A DNA stretch of 64,000 nt, taken from assembly GCA_963697355.1 (NCBI GenBank), contig CAVONV010000021.1:643929-707928 (forward strand), given 5' to 3'. Below are positions 56,201 through 64,000 of the stretch, piece after piece. Every line of letters begins with the position of its first letter. Position 1 is the stretch's first letter. The stretch is from CAVONV01 sp963697355 (lineage in GTDB: Bacteria > Acidobacteriota > Vicinamibacteria > Marinacidobacterales > DATDRI01). A program made the translations under genes and the position numbers. The notes under the pieces are model-generated. The model was given only the letters and a program-made list of their open reading frames with translations, searched no databases and was not told the DNA's origin.

Positions 56201-56264
56201 CGGGGACGAAGTCCGCTGGGTCAATCCGAGACGTTTGTTCCTCGGTGCCCGTCTTAGATTCTAG
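53247..56264 (+). CDS. TonB-dependent receptor 1, Oar-like
   Basis: The protein has 1005 residues from the ATG at 53247, with GGAGGTG upstream. The order is signal peptide, carboxypeptidase-regulatory-like domain (about 27-110, starting VVTTGTMVVIVQDEQGGRLP), plug (SLPTGRSYQSYLQLVPGVMP, then FYYIDGINVTDP and EFVGTPGMVSNVILKAGS), and a barrel ending RRLFLGARLRF. Residues 541-552 are DTNGDGTITQAE, an exact EF-hand loop inside the barrel region, probably in an outer loop. Oar-like receptors are frequent in Acidobacteriota and Bacteroidota and import large ligands or act in adhesion. Ligand unknown. It heads a tandem pair with its own sigma-54 promoter and terminator. Confidence 0.93.
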   Translation: MKRLTILFCVLAVGLVSTMALAQVVTTGTMVVIVQDEQGGRLPGATVSAAAADSITSREAVTNEAGEAELRAMNPSAAYVVTVDMPGFAPARFENVLVRSGHTATVRATMSISGIQETVTVTSETPLVDTKSSIKGQDVTLELTESLPTGRSYQSYLQLVPGVMPDDPDAEGNPASKGGLNYQDVGGDTGVSRDNFYYIDGINVTDPITGTFGANLNTEIIQEQKVVTGGIPAEFVGTPGMVSNVILKAGSNNFSGSVNYFFQNDSLQAANQNLEDQKFSTFDAAGTFGGPIIQDKAWFFASYRRVERDDDVVATDTNEFLRTVNRSENQGYARATFSPTANDTFSFTWLSDPMTASGRREPDISNARDRTREQGGNRYNVKYSRLFGTDTLLDVGWNKHNGEVSDFSAIREPQNDLFFRAGDDFTRADQELGGWGQEIIDERDTQLIRASVNHSINQHEIRAGFEYQERSNFREGIYLGTPPAIWASLDNSLTGLTAIELVSGGYSGNQQFDPTNASDFGGFIKTIDARADRQVFYDAYDTNGDGTITQAELGASMVYDSTAGNPNGKVNYDRTEQVADGSQFTKSRGYSMFAQDTFQWDKLVVNAGLRVERFVHYNTLGEVSYRFPYTWAPRLSAIYDIMGDGRQKISAFWGRYFDPVRGGMTNFAGSISGRTREEQVWAGVVGEFINYRTRGGPTQPDALWALTTKTPYTDDLQIAYEIDLGNNMSFEALYTRRPTRDVLEDYDLALYAYATDGSTLYPGPIDHPDSMFLGFDYFGYTENPGSNFVIATLANGKRDYQGVEFTWRKRYSNNWQALVSYTYNDAEGNTNSDSNADFQGDVIWLDPESPNQYGRQPGLINHMMKGAFTYRLDMGLEFGGFYRWNSGLWLSRTFNASSRHLPARTSEVGLDPFEYAGITRAWIAPDTVGVLDNPSWGQLDLRVQYIANLGRSLVGEFFLDVFNVTNGQGPTRTMDLIAGEGADAFGDEVRWVNPRRLFLGARLRF

Positions 56265-56292
56265 CGACTTCTAGACCGACGTTTCGCATTGT

Positions 56293-56317
56293 GGGGGCCT
56301 CCGGGCCCCCCTTTTTT
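56293..56317 (+). terminator. Rho-independent terminator of receptor 1
   Basis: GGGGGCC (56293-56299) pairs with GGCCCCC (56304-56310) over a 4-base loop and is followed by CTTTTTT. The same stem follows receptor 2. Confidence 0.9.
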
Positions 56318-56335
56318 GTTCTTCCAGAACAAAGT

Positions 56336-56580
56336 GGGGACAGTGTTCGATGAATCGGAGATTTACCCGAAACCAATGAAGATACCCAAGAAGAAGCGAC
56401 AAACCGATTCTGTTATCGACCAAGGCGAGAGGTTTCTCCCGAGCCCGATTTCGCCCGATCTACGACCCCAAACCCGCGTAGACGCTTCGGGCAGGGGCAC
56501 GGGCACGGGCTGGGGCAGGGGACAATCGATCAATCCGGAGATTCATCCGAAACCACGGAGATAATGAATCTTCATATCAG
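56336..56580 (+). repeat. Dispersed 240-bp repeat, copy 3
   Basis: It starts GGGGACAGTGTTCGATGAA and ends ATCTTCATATCAG, with all the internal blocks of copies 1 and 2. It continues into CGGTGACTGTCACC at 56632-56645, the arm of the palindromic element at 14723. It lies between the receptor 1 terminator and the regulatory region of receptor 2. The G-rich segment (GGGCACGGGCACGGGCTGGG) is longest here. Confidence 0.85.
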
Positions 56581-56768
56581 TCACCACTTATAATAAGTAA
56601 TAGCATCCGATGAAGATGCAGCGGTGACTGTCACCAATGGAGAGATTCCTCTGGGAACGACTCCGTTTCACCTCGCCGGTATTCTCCCGGTTACTGCCAT
56701 GACGCGGCCTTCCGAGTCCCCCAATACCCCAATTGAGCACCTCCTGTCATCGAGAATCTAGTTGACGG

Positions 56769-56804
56769 ATCCAAATCTTTGTATGGGAATCCAAAGAGTC
56801 GGAT
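56769..56804. promoter_or_regulatory. Two ATCCAAA dyads upstream of receptor 2
   Basis: ATCCAAATCTTTGTAT (56769-56784) and ATCCAAAGAGTCGGAT (56789-56804) are 20 bases apart, two helical turns. The second ends 103 bases before the sigma-54 element, against 102 before receptor 1. Confidence 0.5.
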
Positions 56805-56907
56805 GTTTTTGTCTCCAACCATCCGGCAGATTGAATTCATGAGGAGCCAACTCCCCCCTCTCTATCGGTTTACATGAGTCGATGAGTTGGTCACTCATTG
56901 GATGTGT

Positions 56908-56922
56908 TGGCATCGGTGTTGC
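56908..56922 (+). promoter_or_regulatory. Sigma-54 promoter of TonB-dependent receptor 2
   Basis: TGGCATCGGTGTTGC has GG-N10-GC spacing and lies 189 bases before the receptor 2 ATG. Confidence 0.6.
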
Positions 56923-57111
56923 TCTGTGGAGTTGGCGGGAGCTGGACCGGTACTCGAAGCAGACAGCGGACAAAAGACACACTTCATGCTCTTCAAGCAC
57001 GAACGCCAGTAGGCCTCTTCGCGCAGTAAACGCCAGTTAGCCACACATTCAGCTTCGGCTTCCACGTTGGCTTTACTCAAGGTGCAGTTTTCTCTTTCCC
57101 GGGAGGTGAAC

Positions 57112-60100
57112 ATGAAGCTACGCACACTACTCATTACCTGCGCTACGCTGGCGCTCCTCGCTGGATTCGCGGCGGCGCAGGTCGTAACCACAGGCACGGT
57201 CGTGGTGATCGTGCAAGACGAGCAGGGCGGACGCCTTCCAGGCGCAACCGTGTCTGCTGCTGCGGCGGACTCGATCACCAGTCGAGAAGCGACGACCAAC
57301 GAGGCTGGTGAGGCCACACTCCAAGCCATGAATCCGTCGTCACAGTATGTCGTCACGGTGGACATGCCAGGATTTGCTCCGGCACGATTCGAGAACATCC
57401 TCGTCCGTTCCGGTCACACGGCGACGATCCGCGCCACAATGGCTATCAGCGGGATTCAGGAAACGGTCACCGTGACCTCTGAAACGCCCCTCGTGGACAC
57501 GAAAAGCTCGCTCAAGGGCCAGGACGTGACCCTTGAGCTGACGGAATCACTGCCTACGGGTCGGAGCTATCAGAGCTATCTTCAGCTCGTCCCCGGCGTC
57601 ATGCCGGACGATCCGGACTCAGAGAATGCCGGGAATCCGGCTTCCAAGGGTGGATTGAATTACTCGGACATCGGCGGTGACACGGGCGTCTCTGCTGACA
57701 ACTTCTACTATATCGACGGGATCAATGTGACGGATCCCCAGAGCGGGACTCTTCGGCGCCAGTTTGAACACCGAGATCATTCAGGAGCAGAAGGTCATCA
57801 CGGGCGGCATCCCGGCCGAGTTCGTGGGAACTCCGGGTATGGTGTCCAACGTGGTGTTGAAGGCGGGGAGCAACAACTTCAGCGGGTCCGGTGAACTACT
57901 TCTTCCAGAACGACAGTCTAAGGTCGGCCAACCAGAACCTGGAAGACCAGAAGTTCTCGACCTTCGATGCCGCGGGAACGTTTGGAGGGCCCATCATTCA
58001 GGACAAGGCGTGGTTCTTTCGCGAGCTATCGCCGCTTGGAGCGCGACGACGATGTCGTCGCAACCGACACCAGCGCAGTTCCTCCGTACCGTGAATCGAA
58101 GCGGAGAACCAAGGCTACGTGAGAGGCACGTTCTCGCCTACCGCCAATGACACGTTCAGCTTCACGTGGCTGAGCGACCCAATGACGATATCCGGTCAAC
58201 GCGATCCCGATGTCAGTAACGCTAGGGACTACTCGCGCGAGCCAGGCGGGAATCGCTTCAACGTCAAATACTCGCGTCTCTTCGGTACCGACACGCTTTT
58301 GACGTAGGCTGGAACAAGCACAACGGAGAGGGCTCCGACTTCTCGGTCATCCGAGAGCCGGCGAATAGCATTTTCTTCCGAGCCGGCGACGATTTCACGC
58401 GTGGCCGATCAGGAGCTCGGCGGCCGAGGGCATGACATCATCGACGAGCGGGACACGCAGCTTCTCAGAACGTCGGTGAACCACAGCATCAACCAGCACG
58501 AGATCAGGGCCGGTTTCGAGTATACGGAGCGATCGAACTTCCGCGAGCCGGTTTCTTGTTGGGTTCGCCCTCTGCTTCATGGAGCTCCTTGGACGACAGT
58601 CTGAATGGACTTACCACAGGTGAGCTCATCGGCGGAGGCTTTTCGGGCGACATTGCTTTCGATCCAACCGACCGTGAGCGACTTCGGCGGCTTCATCAAG
58701 ACCGTCGACGCTCACCCGCACAGGCAGAAGTTCTACGATGCCTATGACACGAATGGGGACGGCACCATTACCCAGGCAGAGCTTCGGAGAACATGGTGTT
58801 CGACAGCACCGCTGGGAATCCCAATGGCAGGATCAACTACGATCGGTACGCAGCAGGTCGCCGATGGCGAGCAGTTCACGAAGTCGCGGGGCTACAGCGT
58901 GTTCGCCCAGGATACGTTCCAATGGGACAAGTTGGTGGTCAATGCCGGCTTGCGTGTCGAGCGCTTTGTGCACTACGACACGATCGGTGCCGTCACTTAC
59001 AGGTTCCCGTACACCTGGGCTCCCCGACTGAGCGCCATCTATGACGTCATGGGAGACGGCCGGCAGAAGATCTCCGCTTTCTGGGGCCGGTACTACGATC
59101 CCATCCGTGGCAACATGACCAACTTCGCGGGCTCCGTTTCCGGTCGCACTCGCGAAGAGCAGGTGTGGGCGGTTGACGAGTTTGTGAACTACCGGACCCG
59201 AGGCGGACCGACGCAGCCGGATGCCTTGTGGGCGAACACGACCCAGACGCCGTACACGGATGACCTCCAGCTCGGCTTACGAGATCGATCTCGGCAACAA
59301 CATGAGCTTCGAGGCGCTCTACACCAACCGGCGAACACGGGACGTCCTCGAGGACTACGACCTGGCTCTTTATGCGTACGACACCGATGGCGTCACCACG
59401 CTCTATCCCGGTCCCATCGATCACCCCGACTCCATGTTCTTGGGCTTCGACTACTTCGGCTACACCGAGAACCCGGGCTCGAACTTCGTCATCGCCACGC
59501 TGCGAAGGCGGAAAGCGTGACTACCAGGGCGTCGAGTTCACCTTCCGGAAGCGCTTCTCCAACAACTGGCAGGGGTTGGTGGCGTACACCTACAACGACG
59601 CCGAGGGAAACACCAACTCCGACTCCAACGCCGACTTCCAGGGTGACGTGATTTGGCTCGATCCTCGGGCGCCGAACCAGTTCGGCCGGCAGCCGGGCTT
59701 GATCAACCACATGTTCAAGGGCGCGTTCACCTACCGGTTCGACATGGGACTCGAGCTAGGTGGCTTCTACCGCTGGAACTCGGGACTCTGGCTCAGCCAG
59801 ACGTTTAGCGCCTCCCGACGCCACTTGCCGGCTCGAGTCGACAATGTGGGACTGAGACCCGTTCGAGTATGCGGGCATCACGACGAAACTGGCTCGCCCC
59901 CGGTGTCGTGGGTTCGGTCGACAACCCGTCCTGGGGTCAGCTCGATCTGCGTGTCCAGTACATCGCCAACTTCGGCAGGGGTCTGGTGGGCGAGTTCTTC
60001 CTCGACATGTTCAACGTCGCCAACGATCAAGGTCCTACTCGAACGATGGACCTCGTCGCCGGAGAAGGCGCGAATGCCTTCGGGGATGAAGTCCGATGGG

Positions 60101-60144
60101 TGAATCCGAGACGTTTGTTCCTCGGTGCCCGTTTTAGATTCTAA
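57112..60144 (+). pseudogene. TonB-dependent receptor 2, Oar-like, with many frameshifts
   Basis: The ATG at 57112 follows GGGAGGTG and begins MKLRTLLITCATLALLAGFA, a signal peptide unlike that of receptor 1. From VVTTGTVVVIVQDEQGG on, the protein is very similar to receptor 1 throughout, including the plug, the EF-hand loop (DTNGDGTITQAE) and the end RRLFLGARFRF. From about 57750 the frame changes more than ten times through single-base indels, e.g. an added G near 57890 and an added T near 58020. Many differences from receptor 1 fall at third codon positions, so the gene was under selection until recently. The shifts are therefore recent, or are assembly errors. Confidence 0.82.
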
Positions 60145-60172
60145 CTGCGAGACAATAGTACGTCTTCAACGT

Positions 60173-60198
60173 GGGGGCCTCCGGGCCCCCTTTTTTTT
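60173..60198 (+). terminator. Rho-independent terminator of receptor 2
   Basis: The stem GGGGGCC/GGCCCCC with a 4-base loop is followed by eight T. It is identical in the stem to the receptor 1 terminator, so the duplication included the 3' end. Confidence 0.9.
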
Positions 60199-60385
60199 GT
60201 CGACTCGGGACCTCGAAGGCTCACGTGAGATCGTGAAGCAACTTTCGATCGAGAAGAGACAGCCACCGCATCGTGTCGACGCTTGGTGGCGCTATTCGCT
60301 TGGGCAATCCTACCATCATGCGTTGCTGATGGCCGAGATGCGACAGGAAGTCCACTGGTGATCTTATCCCACATGGTGACATTCT

Positions 60386-62503
60386 TTACTGAGATTCCAG
60401 CTCACGGATGACCTTCTCGGGCACATCGATGCCGAGTGCCTTCGCCTCTCTAAAATGTTGGAGCGCCGGGCCGGTTTGCCCTCGAGCCGCGTAAATGCTA
60501 GCGAGATGGTAGTGCACCTTACCAGAGTCGGTTTCGAGCTCCAGGGCTTTTTCAAAGACTCCGATCGCCTCGTCGAACATCCCTTTCTTTCCATAGTTGT
60601 TGCCTTCTCTAATGTATACGGAGGCTAGCAAGGAAGTGATCTCGGGGAGCTCCGATTCGAGTGCCCTGGCTCTCTCCAGTTCCTTGAGCTCTTCTTGGAA
60701 ACGGCCGAGCTCTCGGTAACAAAGGGCGAGATTGTAGTGCGCCTTGGCGTCACCGGGCTCGAGCTCCAGTGCCTTTTGAAAGGCGAGTGCCGCGGCACGG
60801 AAATCTCCCATCATCTGGAGGGACTTCCCCAAATTGAAGTGTGCTTCGACAAAATCCGGAGTGAGTCGCGTGACGGTCTCATACTCCTCGACCGCCAGCT
60901 TCGCTTTGCCGAGCTTTTGATAGACGATACCCAAGTTGTGGTGAACCATGGGATCATCCGGCATCATCCGAGAAGCCCGTTCGAAGGCTTCTGCCGCCTC
61001 TTCGTTTTTTCCTGCCCACCCTAGAACCTTGCCCAGATTGAGGTCCCGTTGTGCGTAGTAAGCAGGCTCGAGGGTATCTAAGAATCCGTCATAGAGCGTC
61101 TGCCTCTGCGCCGCGCTCAGTGGCTCCTCGACAGGGATGAACCCTTCTTTGGCCATTGCAGCGAGGATCCATTCCGCGAGGCGTTGGTGAATCTCGATGC
61201 GCGGATGGACGTGGTCCAGAAAATACTCATGACCAAGAATGTCGTGTCCGTAACGTGTGAGGCTGTCTTGTTGGAGCAGGGCGGGGAAGTCGATGACGGG
61301 CACGCCGTTTCGGTGGCTCGTTTCCAGGACCGAGATGTTGATCTCGTCTAGTGCGCGCAAGGGGCAGATATCGAAGTCTTTTGCTGTGAGAAAGCTAAGC
61401 TTGGCTTCGTCGAGGTCATCTAAAACGAAGTGACACCTCCCCATGCGGTAGTGCACCTCGGCAAACTGATCACTGAGACGCAATGCTTTCTCGAAGCTCG
61501 TCAGCGCCCCTTGAGCATCGACGTCGATGATTTTCATCCCCTTCTGATAATAGGACTCGAAGGTACGTAGGCGCTGATCTATGACCTCGGGTAGGTGCTC
61601 GGATTTGAAGGGAGAAAAATCCTTGATGTTGGAAGCAGGATTGATGAAGAGGATGTCGACGTTGTGATCCCCCGCAATATCGATCATCTGTTGGAGATTG
61701 AAGCGGAAGTGCTTCAAGGTGGCCCGCCGCAGCTCATCGTCCCGAGTAAAGGATTCGAGGCCGGACCACACATCGAGCTTGGCTTTCACTTCGGCTTCGA
61801 GCCTGCTGCCTCGAACTTCGACCTCGCTCGTGTCGGGAGTGAGCATGTTTCTTAGTAGCGTCACCGTCCGGAGGCGATGGAAACGCTTTCGAAGAAACCT
61901 CCGCAGGGAAGACTCGTCAATGATGTCGCCATAAGTTCGTTCTTCGAGGAACTCATTGTGGCCGGTGTAGACCACGAAAAGATCAGGCTCGTAGCGAATC
62001 AGCTCTTGCATGAGGACGACGATGCGGTAGCTTGCGTAGGAGACTCCGCCCGCGTTGATGACTTCGAAGTTGCGCGAGCTATCCGTTTCCCTGAGAAGCA
62101 GAGCCAGCCAATTGGAAAAAGATGTGTGGTGGTCGTAAGGTCGCCCGTAAGTGGTTGATCGACCTAGTGTTATGATGCGATAGGTGTCGGAAGGCTTTGG
62201 GTCTGGGAAGCGTTGTTCGTTGAAGAAACGGAGTTTGTGCTTCTTGGTGACATAGACGGTGGCACCAAACTCGTCCGTTTGGCGTTCGAACAAGTTTTGG
62301 CCAGCCTCGAATCCGACGAAAGGATCGGCATAGCTGTCGGGCGTGGCTATTCCCATCCAGCTGAGTGCGACCTCGATGATGGAAAAGACGAGGATCGCCA
62401 GCAGTGTTCCGAAGCCGATGAGGAACACCTTTTGACTCAGGGTCAGTCGATGGTGTAGATCACGCGGCTGCTTTTGATTGGAGCGGTGTGTCGACAGTGC
62501 CAT
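60386..62503 (-). CDS. Membrane-anchored SGNH-like domain protein with TPR repeats
   Basis: The protein has 705 residues. A membrane helix (LIGFGTLLAILVFSIIEVALS) follows a basic N-terminus. Residues about 100-430 resemble SGNH hydrolases: IITLGRSTTYG at block I (GRS instead of GDS), VYTGHNEFLEE with GHNE at block III, and FLDHVHPRIE at the DxxH block V. The first motif still has Ser, so activity is possible. From about residue 480 there are six or so TPR units (AHFNLGKSLQMMGDFRAAAL, AHYNLALCYRELGRFQEELK). Such fusions may act on cell-surface glycans. The next gene upstream is also a TPR protein. Confidence 0.8.
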   Translation of the reverse strand: MALSTHRSNQKQPRDLHHRLTLSQKVFLIGFGTLLAILVFSIIEVALSWMGIATPDSYADPFVGFEAGQNLFERQTDEFGATVYVTKKHKLRFFNEQRFPDPKPSDTYRIITLGRSTTYGRPYDHHTSFSNWLALLLRETDSSRNFEVINAGGVSYASYRIVVLMQELIRYEPDLFVVYTGHNEFLEERTYGDIIDESSLRRFLRKRFHRLRTVTLLRNMLTPDTSEVEVRGSRLEAEVKAKLDVWSGLESFTRDDELRRATLKHFRFNLQQMIDIAGDHNVDILFINPASNIKDFSPFKSEHLPEVIDQRLRTFESYYQKGMKIIDVDAQGALTSFEKALRLSDQFAEVHYRMGRCHFVLDDLDEAKLSFLTAKDFDICPLRALDEINISVLETSHRNGVPVIDFPALLQQDSLTRYGHDILGHEYFLDHVHPRIEIHQRLAEWILAAMAKEGFIPVEEPLSAAQRQTLYDGFLDTLEPAYYAQRDLNLGKVLGWAGKNEEAAEAFERASRMMPDDPMVHHNLGIVYQKLGKAKLAVEEYETVTRLTPDFVEAHFNLGKSLQMMGDFRAAALAFQKALELEPGDAKAHYNLALCYRELGRFQEELKELERARALESELPEITSLLASVYIREGNNYGKKGMFDEAIGVFEKALELETDSGKVHYHLASIYAARGQTGPALQHFREAKALGIDVPEKVIRELESQ

Positions 62504-62520
62504 GCTCGAGTTGTCGAGGG

Positions 62521-63892
62521 CTATGAGATTCCGTTACGCTCTTGGATTCGCCTCAGATTCTCGACCGCTGGTGTGAAACTCGGCTCGACCTCCAAGGCTT
62601 GTTGATAGTACTTCAAAGCCTCTTCTCGTTGACCGAGTTGCTCGTGGACTAGCCCGAGGTCGTTCAACGCCATGAAGTTTCTCGGATTGATCGCAAGAGT
62701 CCGTTTCAAGTGGGAAAGCCCCTCGTCAACCTGCCCGCTCATCAGAAGGGCACCGGCCAGAGTGTAATGAATTGCATCCAAGGCCACCGCATCTTCCGGA
62801 TATTCAGCTGAGCTGGCAATCGCCATCTCCAAGTGTTGGATGGCCTCCCCGTACCTCTCCTCTTGGCCAAGGATCTGGCCGTAGAGATGATGAAGCGAGG
62901 GATGCCCGGGAAGTCCTTTCAAACCTCGGTCCAAGACCTCCTTCGCCTGAGCCGGGCTCTTGCCAACCACCAAGCACCTGGCGAGCCATTCATGAGCCGC
63001 GGGTGAGCTTGCATCGAGCTCGACGACCTTCTCGAAAGCGTTTCTAGCCTCGTCGACCTGACGGTTAGCGAAAAGTGCTCTCCCGAGCCCCATGAGCGCG
63101 GGGACCGATTCGGCGTCGAGCCCGAGCGCCTTGGAAAAGGACTCAATGGCTCCTGGGAAGCGGCCGAGCTCGCCCAAAAGGAGGCCGCGATTGACCAGAG
63201 CTTCGATGTAGTCGGGTCTCAGTGAAAGCGCCCTGTCGAAGCTCGCCAAGGCTTCGTTCGGGCGTCCGGCCTTGAAATGAACGTTTCCGAGGTTGTTCAA
63301 GGCTTCGGGGTATTCAGGCATCCAGTTCCAGGGTCCGGACGAGTGCCGCCCGAGCAGGCTCGAGATCTCCCTTGCGCATGTAGTAGGTCCCAAGGTTATT
63401 GTGGGCGATCGCTAAGCCAGGCTCGATTTGAACCGCGCGTTTCGCCTCGGAAATGGCCTCATCCAGTTCCTCGCCGGCGGCGTAGACCGCGCTGAGATAG
63501 TTGTACGCGACGGCTGCTTCCGGATTCAGTCGTATGGCTTCCCTCAGGCTGATCTCGGCCTTCTGGTAGTGCTCGGATCCCAAACTCAATATGCCAGCCT
63601 CGAGGTGGGCCTCCCAATCACCGGCGAGTTGCTCCTCCGCAGGCCGGGCCTTTCTTTCTTCCTCATGGGTGTTGCCCCACCAGAGGAGAGCCCTGGATAG
63701 GTTGACCGATTGGACTCCCCCAATCTCGAGCGCCAGCCCGACGATGACGACAAACACAACGAGAGTGGCCAAAGCAAAGAGGCCCTTTTTCTTCCAGGAA
63801 AGCTCGAGTCTTTGTTCCCGTTGCGGAGGGGGAGGGGGAGGGATCTCCTTCCGCTTCTTCGTCTTGTGTTTCCAGGAGGATTTCTTACCCAT
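62521..63892 (-). CDS. Membrane-anchored TPR protein, one frameshift
   Basis: The N-terminal frame (63892 to 63314) starts MGKKSSWKHKTKKRKEIPPP, then a membrane helix (GLFALATLVVFVVIVGLAL) and TPR units (AAVAYNYLSAVYAAGEELDE, AIAHNNLGTYYMRKGD) ending ALVRTLELDA. The second frame (from about 63320 to 62521) continues PEYPEALNNLGNVHFKAGRP and seven or so more TPR units to NLRRIQERNGIS. One extra base near 63320 breaks the join of LELD and PEYPEA, so the whole was one protein of about 455 residues. TPR proteins scaffold other proteins; no specific partner is visible. It lies 17 bases upstream of the SGNH/TPR gene. Confidence 0.8.
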
Positions 63893-63945
63893 GGTCTCGG
63901 GAAATAATGAGCTCCGTTCCACCACCGTAGGAGCCCGATTGCAAG

Positions 63946-64000
63946 CTAGTCGTTCTTGGCCGCCGTGGTGGCCAAAGAGGCCAACTTGCTCTTGATGTCC
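63946..64000 (-). CDS. C-terminal end of an unidentified protein (runs off window)
   Basis: The last codons before a TAG at 63946-63948 read DIKSKLASLATTAAKND. The frame is open to the right edge but too short to identify. It precedes the TPR gene by about 50 bases on the same strand and may belong to its operon. Confidence 0.4.
   Translation of the reverse strand, partial: DIKSKLASLATTAAKND

Overview
The window looks like a chromosomal segment of an Acidobacteriota bacterium. This is inferred from gene content: two VWFA-related proteins of the acidobacterial type, Oar-like TonB-dependent receptors with an N-terminal carboxypeptidase-regulatory domain, an S9 peptidase, and many multiheme cytochromes beside TPR proteins. 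No rRNA or tRNA gene was seen, so the lineage cannot be fixed more closely.

Layout. 1-2000: the N-terminal part of a gamma-glutamyltransferase, a VapBC-type toxin-antitoxin pair, and a truncated VWFA remnant. 2173-12010: a secretion/RiPP-like block. It holds a PlpD-type patatin, a large C25 (gingipain-like) protease and a PqqD-domain protein with an internal Tat-like signal and a ten-cysteine tail. Divergent to these are an HPr-kinase-like ATPase and an NTP_transf_5 nucleotidyltransferase. 12086-23354: a membrane dipeptidase, an MFS transporter, a ribose-type sugar ABC system with a convergent ROK kinase, an S9 peptidase and a VWFA protein. 23540-45263: a dense respiratory region. 45328-52252: a DUF2339-like protein, a frameshifted OPT transporter, an AAA_14/DUF4143 ATPase and a serine hydrolase. 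52253-60200: a tandem pair of TonB-dependent receptors. 60386-64000: TPR proteins.

The respiratory region contains two MtrA/DmsE-MtrB type outer-membrane cytochrome conduits, the second full of frameshifts. It also has a small cytochrome c, an 11-heme protein fused to a cytochrome b-type membrane domain, and a seven-heme NapC/NirT-type protein. A Rieske/cytochrome b/11-heme complex follows. A minus-strand operon encodes a GcvH-like membrane protein, HybA-like and HybB/NrfD-like quinone oxidoreductase subunits, a sensor kinase with two heme-type motifs in its sensory domain, an NtrC-type sigma-54 activator and an archaemetzincin. Together they suggest quinol oxidation coupled to electron export across the outer membrane, with redox or ligand sensing by the kinase.

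Regulation is unusually readable. Four exact GG-N10-GC sigma-54 promoters precede the first conduit, the GcvH/HybAB/two-component operon, and each TonB receptor. Three 17-bp dyads lie upstream of the HybAB operon promoter. A different 16-bp dyad lies upstream of both receptor promoters, at almost the same distance in each.

Three copies of a roughly 240-bp non-coding repeat, with GGTGAC-type palindromes, are scattered through the window. Single-base indels cluster in the second conduit and second receptor, with isolated ones in the OPT, GcvH-like and TPR genes. Assembly error and recent gene decay cannot be told apart from sequence alone.
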